From Coriobacteriales bacterium (GTDB lineage Bacteria; Actinomycetota; Coriobacteriia; Coriobacteriales; CADBOM01), in contig JAFWGD010000162.1 of NCBI GenBank assembly GCA_017515355.1, forward strand, positions 1 through 10,164: a stretch of DNA of 10,164 nt, in the 5' to 3' direction. The translations under genes and the position numbers were made by a program. Below the pieces are notes generated by a model that saw only the letters and a program-made list of their open reading frames with translations, made no database searches and was not told the origin of the DNA. Every line of letters starts with the position of its first letter. Position 1 is the stretch's first letter. Shown in pieces: positions 1 to 5,756 of the stretch.

Positions 1-440
1 CCATCCTCGGTGCGAACGATGTTGTCCGAGCTCTCCCCCACCTCAAGCGAGCCGAGCCCGTGGCGCTCGTTTGCTGCCGCGCCGACAACCTCGAGATCGA
101 GGTGGCCGCGCATGCAGAATGCCACCGGGCCCTGCGTCGTCTGGAAGTTCTTCGTCATATCCGGATAGAAGTAGTTCTTGCGGTAGAACATCGAGCGCTT
201 CTCGATGTCGCAGTTGGTTGCGAGGCCGGCGAGGACGATCGACTCGATGGCCGCCTTGTTCGGCACCGGCAGCGCGCCCGGCATGCCGAGGCAGATCGGG
301 CAGGTGTGCGTGTTGGGCTCCGCGCCGAACTCGATCGGGCAGGAGCAGAACATCTTCGTCTTGAGGGTGGTGAGCTCGGTGTGGATCTCGAGGCCGATCA
401 CTGCTTCCCAGTCCTGCAGGACCTCTTCCAGCTTCTTCAT
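1..440 (-). CDS. gatB: Asp-tRNA(Asn)/Glu-tRNA(Gln) amidotransferase subunit B, 5' part (runs off left edge)
   Basis: GatB is the subunit of GatCAB that binds the mischarged tRNA and activates it with ATP. The ammonia comes from GatA. It acts in the cytosol. The visible 146 residues contain the family signature near the N-terminus: VIGLEIHTEL at 14-23, then paired cysteines C32/C34 and C47/C50 (FCSC and CPIC), which in known GatB structures hold a zinc ion. LGMPGALPVPNK follows, then a RKNYFYPD block near residues 83-90, matching the family consensus. The ATG at 440-438 overlaps the gatA stop as ATGA, and an exact AGGAGGTGA lies 4 nt upstream, so the start is secure. The reading frame is open to the window edge; roughly two thirds of a normal GatB is missing. 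No defect is seen in the visible part. Confidence 0.96.
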   Translation of the reverse strand, partial: MKKLEEVLQDWEAVIGLEIHTELTTLKTKMFCSCPIEFGAEPNTHTCPICLGMPGALPVPNKAAIESIVLAGLATNCDIEKRSMFYRKNYFYPDMTKNFQTTQGPVAFCMRGHLDLEVVGAAANERHGLGSLEVGESSDNIVRTED

Positions 441-1927
441 GCCCTCACCTCCTCGCTCTTGCCTTTCGCAATGGGCGCGAGCGTCGATACTCCGAAGTGC
501 CTCTCGAGAGCAGCGGCCACGCGTAGGGTGTTCTCGTCCTTGAACTGCGGGCCGACGATCTGGGCGCCGATGGGCAGGCCCGTTTCGGAACCGAGCGCGA
601 TCGGCTGGCTGAGGCCGCCATTGCCCGCGATGTTGAGCGAGATCGTGAAGATGTCGGAGAGGTACATCGACATCGGGTCGGAAACCTCGCCGAACTTGAA
701 TGCGGTGCGCGGGGACGATGGAAGGATGATCGCGTCCACCTTCTCGTAGGCCTTGCGGTAATCCTGCGTGATGAGCGTGCGGATCTGCTGCGCAGGATAG
801 TAGTACTTGTCGTAGACGCCCGAGGAGAGCAGATAGCTTCCGAGCATGATCCTGCGCTTGGCCTCGGCGCCGAAGCCGTCTGCGCGGGACTTCTCGTACT
901 GGTCGCCGAGCTCGCTGCTGGCGACCCTGTTGCCAGAGCGCACCGAATCGAAGCGGCTGAGGTTGGAGAACGCCTCGCAAGGACCGATCACGTAGTACGC
1001 GCTCAGCGACGCATGCGCGTTGGGCAGCGAGACCTCGATTATCTCCGCTCCCATCTCGGCGAGCGCCTCGACGGCCTTTGCCATAGCGCTCTTAACCTCA
1101 TCGGTGAGACCCTCTGCCTCCATGAACTCCGGAACCACGCCGATCGGCATTCCCTCGACTCCTTGGCCGAGGTTTGCCAGGAAATCGGTCTCGATATGCT
1201 GCGAGGTGCAATCGAGCGGATCGCGGCCTTTGAGCGCGTTGAGCGCGTAGGCCACATCTTCGACGCTCTTGCCGAAGGGCCCGACCTGGTCGAGCGAGCT
1301 TCCGAAGGCCACGACTCCATAGCGGGAGACCACTCCATAGGTGGGCTTCATTCCGACAACGCCGCAAAACGATGCGGGCTGGCGGATCGAGCCGCCGGTA
1401 TCGCTGCCGAGCGTGAGCGTGGCAAGTCCCGCGGCAATTGCCGCAGCGCTTCCGCCGGAGGAGCCGCCGGGAACCCTCTCGAGGTCCCAGGGGTTGAATG
1501 TGCGGCCGAAATAGGAGGTCTCGGTGGAAGAGCCGAACGCGAACTCGTCCATGTTGAGCTTGCCCAACGGCAGCACGCCGGCATCGACCATCTTGGAGAC
1601 GCACGTCGCCGTGAAGGCCGACTCGTAGTTCGCAAGCATCTTCGAACCGCACGTCGTGCGCGTGCCAAGCTGGTTCATGTTGTCCTTGAATGCGGCGGGA
1701 ACGCCGGCGAGCAAGGGCAGATCCTCTCCCCTTGCGACCTTCGCGTCTATGCGGTCGGCCGCCTCAAACGCCATCTCAGGCGTGGTTTGCAGAAATGCGT
1801 GGATCGAGCCGTCCAGGGCCTCTATGGCCCTCATGCTCGATTCTGCGACCTCTCGGGCCGAAAAAACCTGGTTCTTGATGCCGGAGGTGATCTGCGCAAC
1901 CGACATCGCGGCGAACTCGTTGGCCAT
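437..1927 (-). CDS. gatA: Asp-tRNA(Asn)/Glu-tRNA(Gln) amidotransferase subunit A
   Basis: GatA is the glutaminase of GatCAB. It hydrolyses glutamine and passes ammonia to GatB to convert Glu-tRNA(Gln) or Asp-tRNA(Asn) to the amide form. The 496 residues are full length for the family. The amidase signature is intact: K81 in AFKDN, the SSGGS motif with S156, and S180 in GSDTGGS. These correspond to the Lys/cis-Ser/Ser triad of amidase-signature enzymes (assigned by motif alignment). NMDEFAFGSSTE at 125-136 and PGGSSGGSAAA at 153-163 are typical of GatA. The ATG overlaps the gatC stop by one base (TGATG), and a GGGGGTGA Shine-Dalgarno sits in the gatC 3' end. The 3' end overlaps gatB by 4 nt and contains the gatB ribosome binding site, so the three subunits should be made in a coupled way. 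The gene is cytosolic, with no signal peptide. Confidence 0.97.
   Translation of the reverse strand: MANEFAAMSVAQITSGIKNQVFSAREVAESSMRAIEALDGSIHAFLQTTPEMAFEAADRIDAKVARGEDLPLLAGVPAAFKDNMNQLGTRTTCGSKMLANYESAFTATCVSKMVDAGVLPLGKLNMDEFAFGSSTETSYFGRTFNPWDLERVPGGSSGGSAAAIAAGLATLTLGSDTGGSIRQPASFCGVVGMKPTYGVVSRYGVVAFGSSLDQVGPFGKSVEDVAYALNALKGRDPLDCTSQHIETDFLANLGQGVEGMPIGVVPEFMEAEGLTDEVKSAMAKAVEALAEMGAEIIEVSLPNAHASLSAYYVIGPCEAFSNLSRFDSVRSGNRVASSELGDQYEKSRADGFGAEAKRRIMLGSYLLSSGVYDKYYYPAQQIRTLITQDYRKAYEKVDAIILPSSPRTAFKFGEVSDPMSMYLSDIFTISLNIAGNGGLSQPIALGSETGLPIGAQIVGPQFKDENTLRVAAALERHFGVSTLAPIAKGKSEEVRA
445..453 (-). promoter_or_regulatory. gatB ribosome binding site inside gatA
   Basis: On the minus strand this reads AGGAGGTGA, an exact match to the core anti-Shine-Dalgarno complement, 4 nt before the gatB ATG. 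It encodes the last residues of GatA (EEV) and fixes the gatB start. Confidence 0.85.
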
Positions 1928-2229
1928 CAGTTGTCACCCCCGCCCAGGATCGTAGGGATGCGGAACGCGCCGTCTTCGGTCGACTCGGAGTTGGCCAGCG
2001 CCTCCTCCTGCGTGAAGCCAGGCTGGGGAACATCCTCGCGCATGACGTTGACGAGCCCTGCGATCGGATGGAACGTCGGCTCGACGCCCTCGAGGTCGTA
2101 TTGGGTGATCGGCTCGAGGTTGGCGATGATGTCGTTGAGGTCGCGCGTCATCGTTGCGACTTCCTCATCGGTCAGGCCGATGCGGGTGTAGGTCGCTATG
2201 TCGCGCACATCCTTTTCGGATAGTGTCAT
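1927..2229 (-). CDS. gatC: Asp-tRNA(Asn)/Glu-tRNA(Gln) amidotransferase subunit C
   Basis: GatC is the small subunit that wraps between GatA and GatB and stabilises the complex. The 100 residues match family length. Typical features are the N-terminal LSEKDVRDIATYTRIGL, the helix around LNDIIANLEPI, the block GVEPTFHP, the conserved NVMRED, and a C-terminal FRIP-ILGG end. An in-frame ATG exists 14 codons upstream (2271), but it has no Shine-Dalgarno. The chosen ATG at 2229 has AGGAAA about 6 nt upstream and gives the usual N-terminus. This is the first gene of the gatCAB operon. The stop codon shares one base with the gatA start. Confidence 0.95.
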   Translation of the reverse strand: MTLSEKDVRDIATYTRIGLTDEEVATMTRDLNDIIANLEPITQYDLEGVEPTFHPIAGLVNVMREDVPQPGFTQEEALANSESTEDGAFRIPTILGGGDN

Positions 2230-2281
2230 GAGATTTCCTGTTCTCTCGCTAACGTGGGTGCCATAAGACAACCAACTAATG

Positions 2282-2287
2282 ATTATC
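2282..2287 (-). promoter_or_regulatory. possible -10 element for gatCAB
   Basis: On the minus strand this reads GATAAT, five of six matches to TATAAT, about 50 nt upstream of the gatC start in the 111-nt gap after the lipoprotein gene. I do not see a convincing -35 box at 17 +/- 1 nt, so this is only a candidate. The gap contains no gene and no clear terminator. Confidence 0.28.
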
Positions 2288-2340
2288 TCTCTAATTCGGC
2301 ACTATCGCCATGCCTTGCCCGACCTAATCGGTATCTGCTT

Positions 2341-3303
2341 CTACAGAAGCCCCTTGAAGCGATCGGAGTCCTGCATGATGACGCCGTTGCGGTCGTTGGA
2401 GGGCTCTTCGGGTTCGGGCGAGGGCGTTGGCTCGGGCTCGGGTTCAGCCTCGGGCTCGGGCGCAGGCGCGGGCTCCGGCTCGGGCGTAGGCTCGGGCTCT
2501 GCTTGAGGTTCGGGCTCAGGCTGGGGTTCGGGCTCCTTGGCAGGCTCGACCTTCTGCGCATAGCTGAAGTCGTAGGGATCGCCGAGGCTGTCGGCCATGT
2601 CGATGAAGGCGAAGACGCCAATCCCCTCCTGCGCCTTGCGCACTGCGTCGGAATAGGGCTCGATCACGATGATCTCGTAGTCGCCCGAGATCATGCAGTA
2701 GCAGCGGATGTTGCCATAGCATGTGTACGAGAGCGAAACCTCGCTGCCGTTGACGTAGATGTTGTCGAGCGCGCTCTTGTAGAAGGCCTCGGCCGACACC
2801 TCGTTGAAGCCCGTCGCCGCCATGATGCCGACGATTGCGTAACGATGGAAGGTCTCGGGGTCGTTCTTGACCTGCTTGCGGGTCCAGTCGATCCTCACCT
2901 GCCCGACCTTTCTCGTGCCGTCGTAGACGAGCGCGTCGAAGGACGGCAGAGTGTCGTCGGTCGTCAGGTTGTTCGTGTAGAAGGTGAAGCCCGTCTCGGA
3001 CTCCTCGCCCTTCTTCTTGCCGTTATCGGATTCGGTGCTCGAGTGATCCCAGGTCTGCAGGTCGTCGATCTTGGCGATATCGTATCCGGTGAGGTCTATC
3101 GAGGTGTTGATGTTGGAGATGAACTGCGAGCGCGTGAGCGAGAAGATCGCGCCGTTGTCGTTCTCCGCATCGATCACGTTGGCCTTGGTCGGAGTCGGAA
3201 CGGAATTGGAGATCGCAGAGCAACCGCAAAGCGACGCCATGAGCGCGAACGCCGCGGCGAGGATGCCTATGAGAAATGCTCTGCGCATCGAACCCTTCCG
3301 CAT
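2341..3303 (-). CDS. predicted lipoprotein with Pro/Glu-rich C-terminal tract, function unknown
   Basis: I do not recognise a family. The 320-residue product starts with a basic n-region (MRKGSMRRAF), a hydrophobic segment at about 9-25 and a lipobox L25-C26-G27-C28, so C28 is the likely lipidated residue. It should be exported and anchored to the outer face of the membrane. Residues 30-250 form an apparently folded domain, rich in Asp, Ser and Tyr, with cysteines at 195, 201 and 203. Residues about 253-301 are a low-complexity Pro/Glu tract (repeated EP, with Gln, Ala, Thr and Ser), followed by a 19-residue tail. The ATG at 3303 is chosen because GGAGG lies 5 nt upstream and it gives a proper signal peptide. 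The frame stays open upstream to 3471, but that would put 56 non-signal residues before the signal and overlap the divergent gene. It appears to be a single-gene transcript. Confidence 0.82.
   Translation of the reverse strand: MRKGSMRRAFLIGILAAAFALMASLCGCSAISNSVPTPTKANVIDAENDNGAIFSLTRSQFISNINTSIDLTGYDIAKIDDLQTWDHSSTESDNGKKKGEESETGFTFYTNNLTTDDTLPSFDALVYDGTRKVGQVRIDWTRKQVKNDPETFHRYAIVGIMAATGFNEVSAEAFYKSALDNIYVNGSEVSLSYTCYGNIRCYCMISGDYEIIVIEPYSDAVRKAQEGIGVFAFIDMADSLGDPYDFSYAQKVEPAKEPEPQPEPEPQAEPEPTPEPEPAPAPEPEAEPEPEPTPSPEPEEPSNDRNGVIMQDSDRFKGLL
2401..2547 (-). repeat. Pro/Glu codon repeat in the lipoprotein gene
   Basis: About 49 codons almost entirely Pro and Glu (GAG/GAA-CCC/CCG), with Ala, Gln, Thr and Ser interruptions. 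On the plus strand it appears as repeated ggctcggg units. It is in frame and has mixed codons, so it is not a pure microsatellite. It could still change length by slippage in steps of 6 nt. Confidence 0.85.
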
Positions 3304-3308
3304 CAAAT

Positions 3309-3313
3309 CCTCC
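3309..3313 (-). promoter_or_regulatory. ribosome binding site deciding the lipoprotein start
   Basis: On the minus strand this reads GGAGG, 5 nt before the ATG at 3303. It favours this start over the ATG at 3288, which has only a weak AAGGG upstream, and over the far-upstream ATG at 3471. Confidence 0.7.
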
Positions 3314-3353
3314 AAATAGTGCAATGTGAAGGCCATTGGATGCCTTAATGTTC

Positions 3354-3359
3354 TACAAT
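3354..3359 (+). promoter_or_regulatory. possible -10 element for the small plus-strand gene
   Basis: TACAAT, five of six matches to TATAAT, 32 nt before the GTG start of the small gene, in the 88-nt divergent gap with the lipoprotein gene. No good -35 box is seen at normal spacing. The gap must hold promoters for both directions if each gene is transcribed on its own. Confidence 0.28.
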
Positions 3360-3391
3360 AGCGCAAAACGGCCGCGTTTGAGCGAGGGAAA

Positions 3392-3634
3392 GTGGATAGG
3401 CGCGAAGACTTCATGGAACTGCAAGGGCTGATCGACGAGCTGTTCGCCGAGAGCGAATTCGTCTCGTCCATGAGGCTGCTTCTCCTCGCCGAGATGCGCG
3501 ACCTGCCGGAAGATCTAATCGAGATCTGCAGAATCGTGCCTCATGGCACCTACAGCAGGCAAAGGCTCTGCGACCAGATGAACTCAGCGCTCACCGGCCA
3601 TGGCTGGGGCAGGGTCTACGGCACCGTCTGCTAA
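3392..3634 (+). CDS. small conserved-looking protein of unknown function, 80 aa
   Basis: I do not recognise this protein. It is the only plus-strand gene I support. Codons use G or C in the third position almost throughout, like the neighbouring real genes, and the product looks like a folded soluble protein. Its N-terminal half is acidic and helical, around LQGLIDELF and LLLLAEMRDLPEDLIEIC. Its C-terminal half is rich in Gly and Arg (HGTYSRQRLCDQ and HGWGRVYGTVC), with cysteines at positions 45, 59 and 80. There is no signal peptide or membrane segment. The start is GTG at 3392 with GAGGG just upstream. An ATG at 3413 (residue 8) is a possible alternative. It is divergent from the lipoprotein gene and convergent with the reductase operon, so it is its own transcription unit and ends at the hairpin at 3656-3689. 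The C-terminal half could contact nucleic acid, but this is a guess. Confidence 0.75.
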   Translation: MDRREDFMELQGLIDELFAESEFVSSMRLLLLAEMRDLPEDLIEICRIVPHGTYSRQRLCDQMNSALTGHGWGRVYGTVC

Positions 3635-3655
3635 CAACAACTTCACCGCATAAAC

Positions 3656-3689
3656 GAGGACTCGCACTGCTTGCGCCATGCGAGTCCTC
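3656..3689. terminator. bidirectional terminator hairpin between convergent genes
   Basis: A perfect 11-bp inverted repeat, GAGGACTCGCA at 3656-3666 and TGCGAGTCCTC at 3679-3689, with a 12-nt loop. It lies between the stop of the plus-strand small gene (3634) and the stop of the minus-strand reductase gene (3721). The flanks are only weakly T-rich (TTCGCT on plus, CGTTTATG on minus), so it may stop RNA polymerase imperfectly or mainly protect 3' ends. Its position fits a shared terminator for both genes. Confidence 0.8.
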
Positions 3690-3720
3690 TTCGCTATCTC
3701 GCCGGATTCGATCTGAATCC

Positions 3721-5709
3721 CTAGAGCTTGCCGATATCCGTGGCTGCGAAGTATCCGGTATGGATTGCCCCGGCAACCTTGCCGACCTTCTTCGCGTCGC
3801 CGACAATGGTGGTGCGTACCGGAACGTCGTCGAGGTTGAAGTAGAGGTCGTCGACGCTCTTCATTCCGACTGCGTAGTAGACGCTGTCGGCCTCTTCGCG
3901 AATCTCCTCGCCATCCTTCTCGTAGATGACCGCGCCATCGACGATCTCCTTGACGAGCGCGCCGGTGACGGGCATGACGCCGGTTTGGCGCATGGTGTAC
4001 ATGAGGTTCATCTTGTAGAGGTTGCCCGCGTCGCGCAGCGCCTGGCCCATCGCCTCGAGGACCACGACGTTCTTGCCGATCTTCTGCAGGTGCAGGCCAG
4101 CCTCGACTCCGACGAGTCCGCCGCCGATGATGGCGATCTTGTCGCCCTTGACACCCTCGGGATCGTAGTAGATCTCGGTTGCATGCTTGGCCTTCTCGAT
4201 GCCGGGGATATTCGGGGTTACCGGCACGCTACCGGTGGCGATGATCACATCCTCGTATCCGCCGTCGGCGATGAACTCGGGAGTGACCTCGGTGTTGAGC
4301 AGCACCCGGATGTTGAGATCCTTGGTGCGCTGGACAAGGAAGTTCTTGTAGCAGCGGAGATCTGCCTTGTAGGCATCTGTGTCGGTGAACTTGAGCAGTC
4401 CTCCAAGGGCATCGCTCTTCTCCGCAAGGGTAACCTCATGCCCGCGACGAGAAGCGGTGATCGCGGCCTCCATGCCAGCTGGGCCACCGCCAACCACGAG
4501 GACCTTGCGCGAGACCTGCGCCTTGCCGATGTCATCACCGAAGCCCAAGCGCGCCTCGCGGCCGATGAGCGGGTTGACGCTGCAGACGAGGTGGCGGTTG
4601 TCGTTGTCGCTGTCGATGCAGTTCCAGCAATGCAGGCACGGGGTGACCTCGTTGCGCCTGCCGTCCAGGACCTTCTCGGGCATGAACGGGTCGGCGAGCA
4701 GGGCACGCGCGACCGAGACGCCGTCAGCCTTGCCAGAGGCGATGATCTCCTCGATCTCCTCAGGATGGACGACATTGCCGACGGTGAACACCGGAATGTG
4801 GACCCTGCCGGACTTCTTGATGGCCTCGCTGAGGTCGGCATGGATGCAGTGATCGTAGTAGGTGCTTCCACGATAGGCGTCCATTCCGCTGACCTCGACG
4901 AGGTCGATGTACTCCTGCGCCTTCTCGAGGAAGGTGATCATGTCGTTGACATCGAAGCCTTCGGGCTTGTACTCGGAACCGGAGAGGCGGATCATGACGG
5001 GAACGTTCGGCCCCACCCTGTCGCGAACCGCCTTGGCGATCATCAACGGGAACTTCATGCGGTTCTCGAACGGGCCGCCGAACTCGTCGGTGCGGGTGTT
5101 CATGATCGGCGAGAAGAACTGGTCGGGCAGCCAGGTGTGGCCATAGTGCAGCAGGATCGCATCGAATCCCGCATGCAGCATGTATTCAGCGGTGTCTGCG
5201 AACTGCTGGCAAACATGCTCCATGTCCTCGACGGTCATCGACATGATCTTCACCTCGATGAGATCTCCAGTCGCCTCGCCGCTCATAGCGAGGTTCGCGT
5301 TGGAGAGGTGCGTGCCGGGCTTGAAGTAGCTGATGGACTCTGACGCGCTCATCGGCTGAACGGTGTTGTACTGGGTCTTGACCTTGTTGCCGCCGTGGGT
5401 GAGCTCGACGCTGGCGATTGCTCCGTGTTCGTGGATAACCTGCGCCATCTCGGCGTAGATCGGGAGGTTGTCATCGTTCTTGATCATCTCGGGGACGTGG
5501 TTGGCGCCATCGCCGACAGCCATCTCTCCGAGGGTCACGATGGCAGCGCCGCCGCGCGCCTTGTGCTCAAGGTAGCCGATGTAGTAGTCATCCGGCCTGT
5601 TGTCCACAACGTGGAAGATCATGTTCGGTGCGCTCATGACCCTGTTCTTCATGGTGAGGCTCTTGAGCTTGAGCGGCTTGAACATATTCGGGTAATTCTT
5701 GGAATACAT
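3721..5709 (-). CDS. NADH-dependent flavin/iron-sulphur oxidoreductase, enoate reductase-like (second copy of tandem pair)
   Basis: This 662-residue cytosolic enzyme has the layout of 2-enoate reductase, 2,4-dienoyl-CoA reductase and BaiCD/BaiH. Residues about 8-350 are an OYE-type FMN barrel (KNRVMSAPN at 21-29, TRTDEFGG at 205-212). C358, C361, C364 and C376 form a CxxCxxCx11C [4Fe-4S] site. The FAD Rossmann motif GGGPAG is at 407-412 and the NADH motif GGGLVG at 529-534, ending in the acidic VVLE that favours NADH. IVGDAKKVGKVAGAIHTGY near the C-terminus is the second FAD site. Family members reduce activated C=C bonds; the substrate here is unknown. Two OYE positions are altered: Glu102 where Gln binds FMN, and Trp193 where Tyr usually donates the proton. 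H188 and H191 are kept. The ATG at 5709 has GAGGT 6 nt upstream; the longer open frame upstream is the shadow of the neighbouring paralogue. It lies 47 nt downstream of its paralogue, in one operon. Confidence 0.9.
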   Translation of the reverse strand: MYSKNYPNMFKPLKLKSLTMKNRVMSAPNMIFHVVDNRPDDYYIGYLEHKARGGAAIVTLGEMAVGDGANHVPEMIKNDDNLPIYAEMAQVIHEHGAIASVELTHGGNKVKTQYNTVQPMSASESISYFKPGTHLSNANLAMSGEATGDLIEVKIMSMTVEDMEHVCQQFADTAEYMLHAGFDAILLHYGHTWLPDQFFSPIMNTRTDEFGGPFENRMKFPLMIAKAVRDRVGPNVPVMIRLSGSEYKPEGFDVNDMITFLEKAQEYIDLVEVSGMDAYRGSTYYDHCIHADLSEAIKKSGRVHIPVFTVGNVVHPEEIEEIIASGKADGVSVARALLADPFMPEKVLDGRRNEVTPCLHCWNCIDSDNDNRHLVCSVNPLIGREARLGFGDDIGKAQVSRKVLVVGGGPAGMEAAITASRRGHEVTLAEKSDALGGLLKFTDTDAYKADLRCYKNFLVQRTKDLNIRVLLNTEVTPEFIADGGYEDVIIATGSVPVTPNIPGIEKAKHATEIYYDPEGVKGDKIAIIGGGLVGVEAGLHLQKIGKNVVVLEAMGQALRDAGNLYKMNLMYTMRQTGVMPVTGALVKEIVDGAVIYEKDGEEIREEADSVYYAVGMKSVDDLYFNLDDVPVRTTIVGDAKKVGKVAGAIHTGYFAATDIGKL

Positions 5710-5756
5710 GTCTTTACCTCTTTCCTTGCTGTTGCCTTGCGCTGCAGAAACGTGAC
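5710..5756 (-). other. 47-nt spacer between the tandem reductase genes
   Basis: Short gap holding the Shine-Dalgarno GAGGT (minus strand, 5716-5720) of the downstream gene. No promoter or terminator is visible, which supports co-transcription of the two copies. Confidence 0.6.

Noticed and set aside
1013..2191. Long plus-strand open frame opposite gatA/gatC
   Set aside because: GC-rich shadow of well-identified genes; the product is Arg/His/Asp-rich and resembles no family.
2230..2271. Upstream ATG for gatC (14 extra codons)
   Set aside because: No Shine-Dalgarno, and the extra residues are not family-like.
2337..2350. Hairpin GCTTC-TACA-GAAGC at the lipoprotein stop codon
   Set aside because: The stem is only 5 bp and no T-tract follows on the minus strand, so it is not called a terminator.
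2401..2547. Regular repeat that could suggest a CRISPR or tandem-repeat array
   Set aside because: No spacers; it is an in-frame Pro/Glu coding tract.
2254..3348. Plus-strand open frame opposite the lipoprotein gene, with a Gly/Leu/Arg repeat
   Set aside because: The repeat is the complement of the Pro/Glu tract, and the minus-strand frame has a signal peptide and ribosome binding site.
3304..3471. N-terminal extension of the lipoprotein
   Set aside because: It would bury the signal peptide, overlaps the plus-strand gene, and lacks a ribosome binding site.
3760..5343. 527-codon plus-strand open frame opposite the downstream reductase
   Set aside because: Mirror of a secure gene. Its Asp/Val/Leu-rich product is typical of antisense frames in GC-rich DNA. 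The same applies to 5796-6704, 6834-7850, 7865-8626 and 8661-9485.
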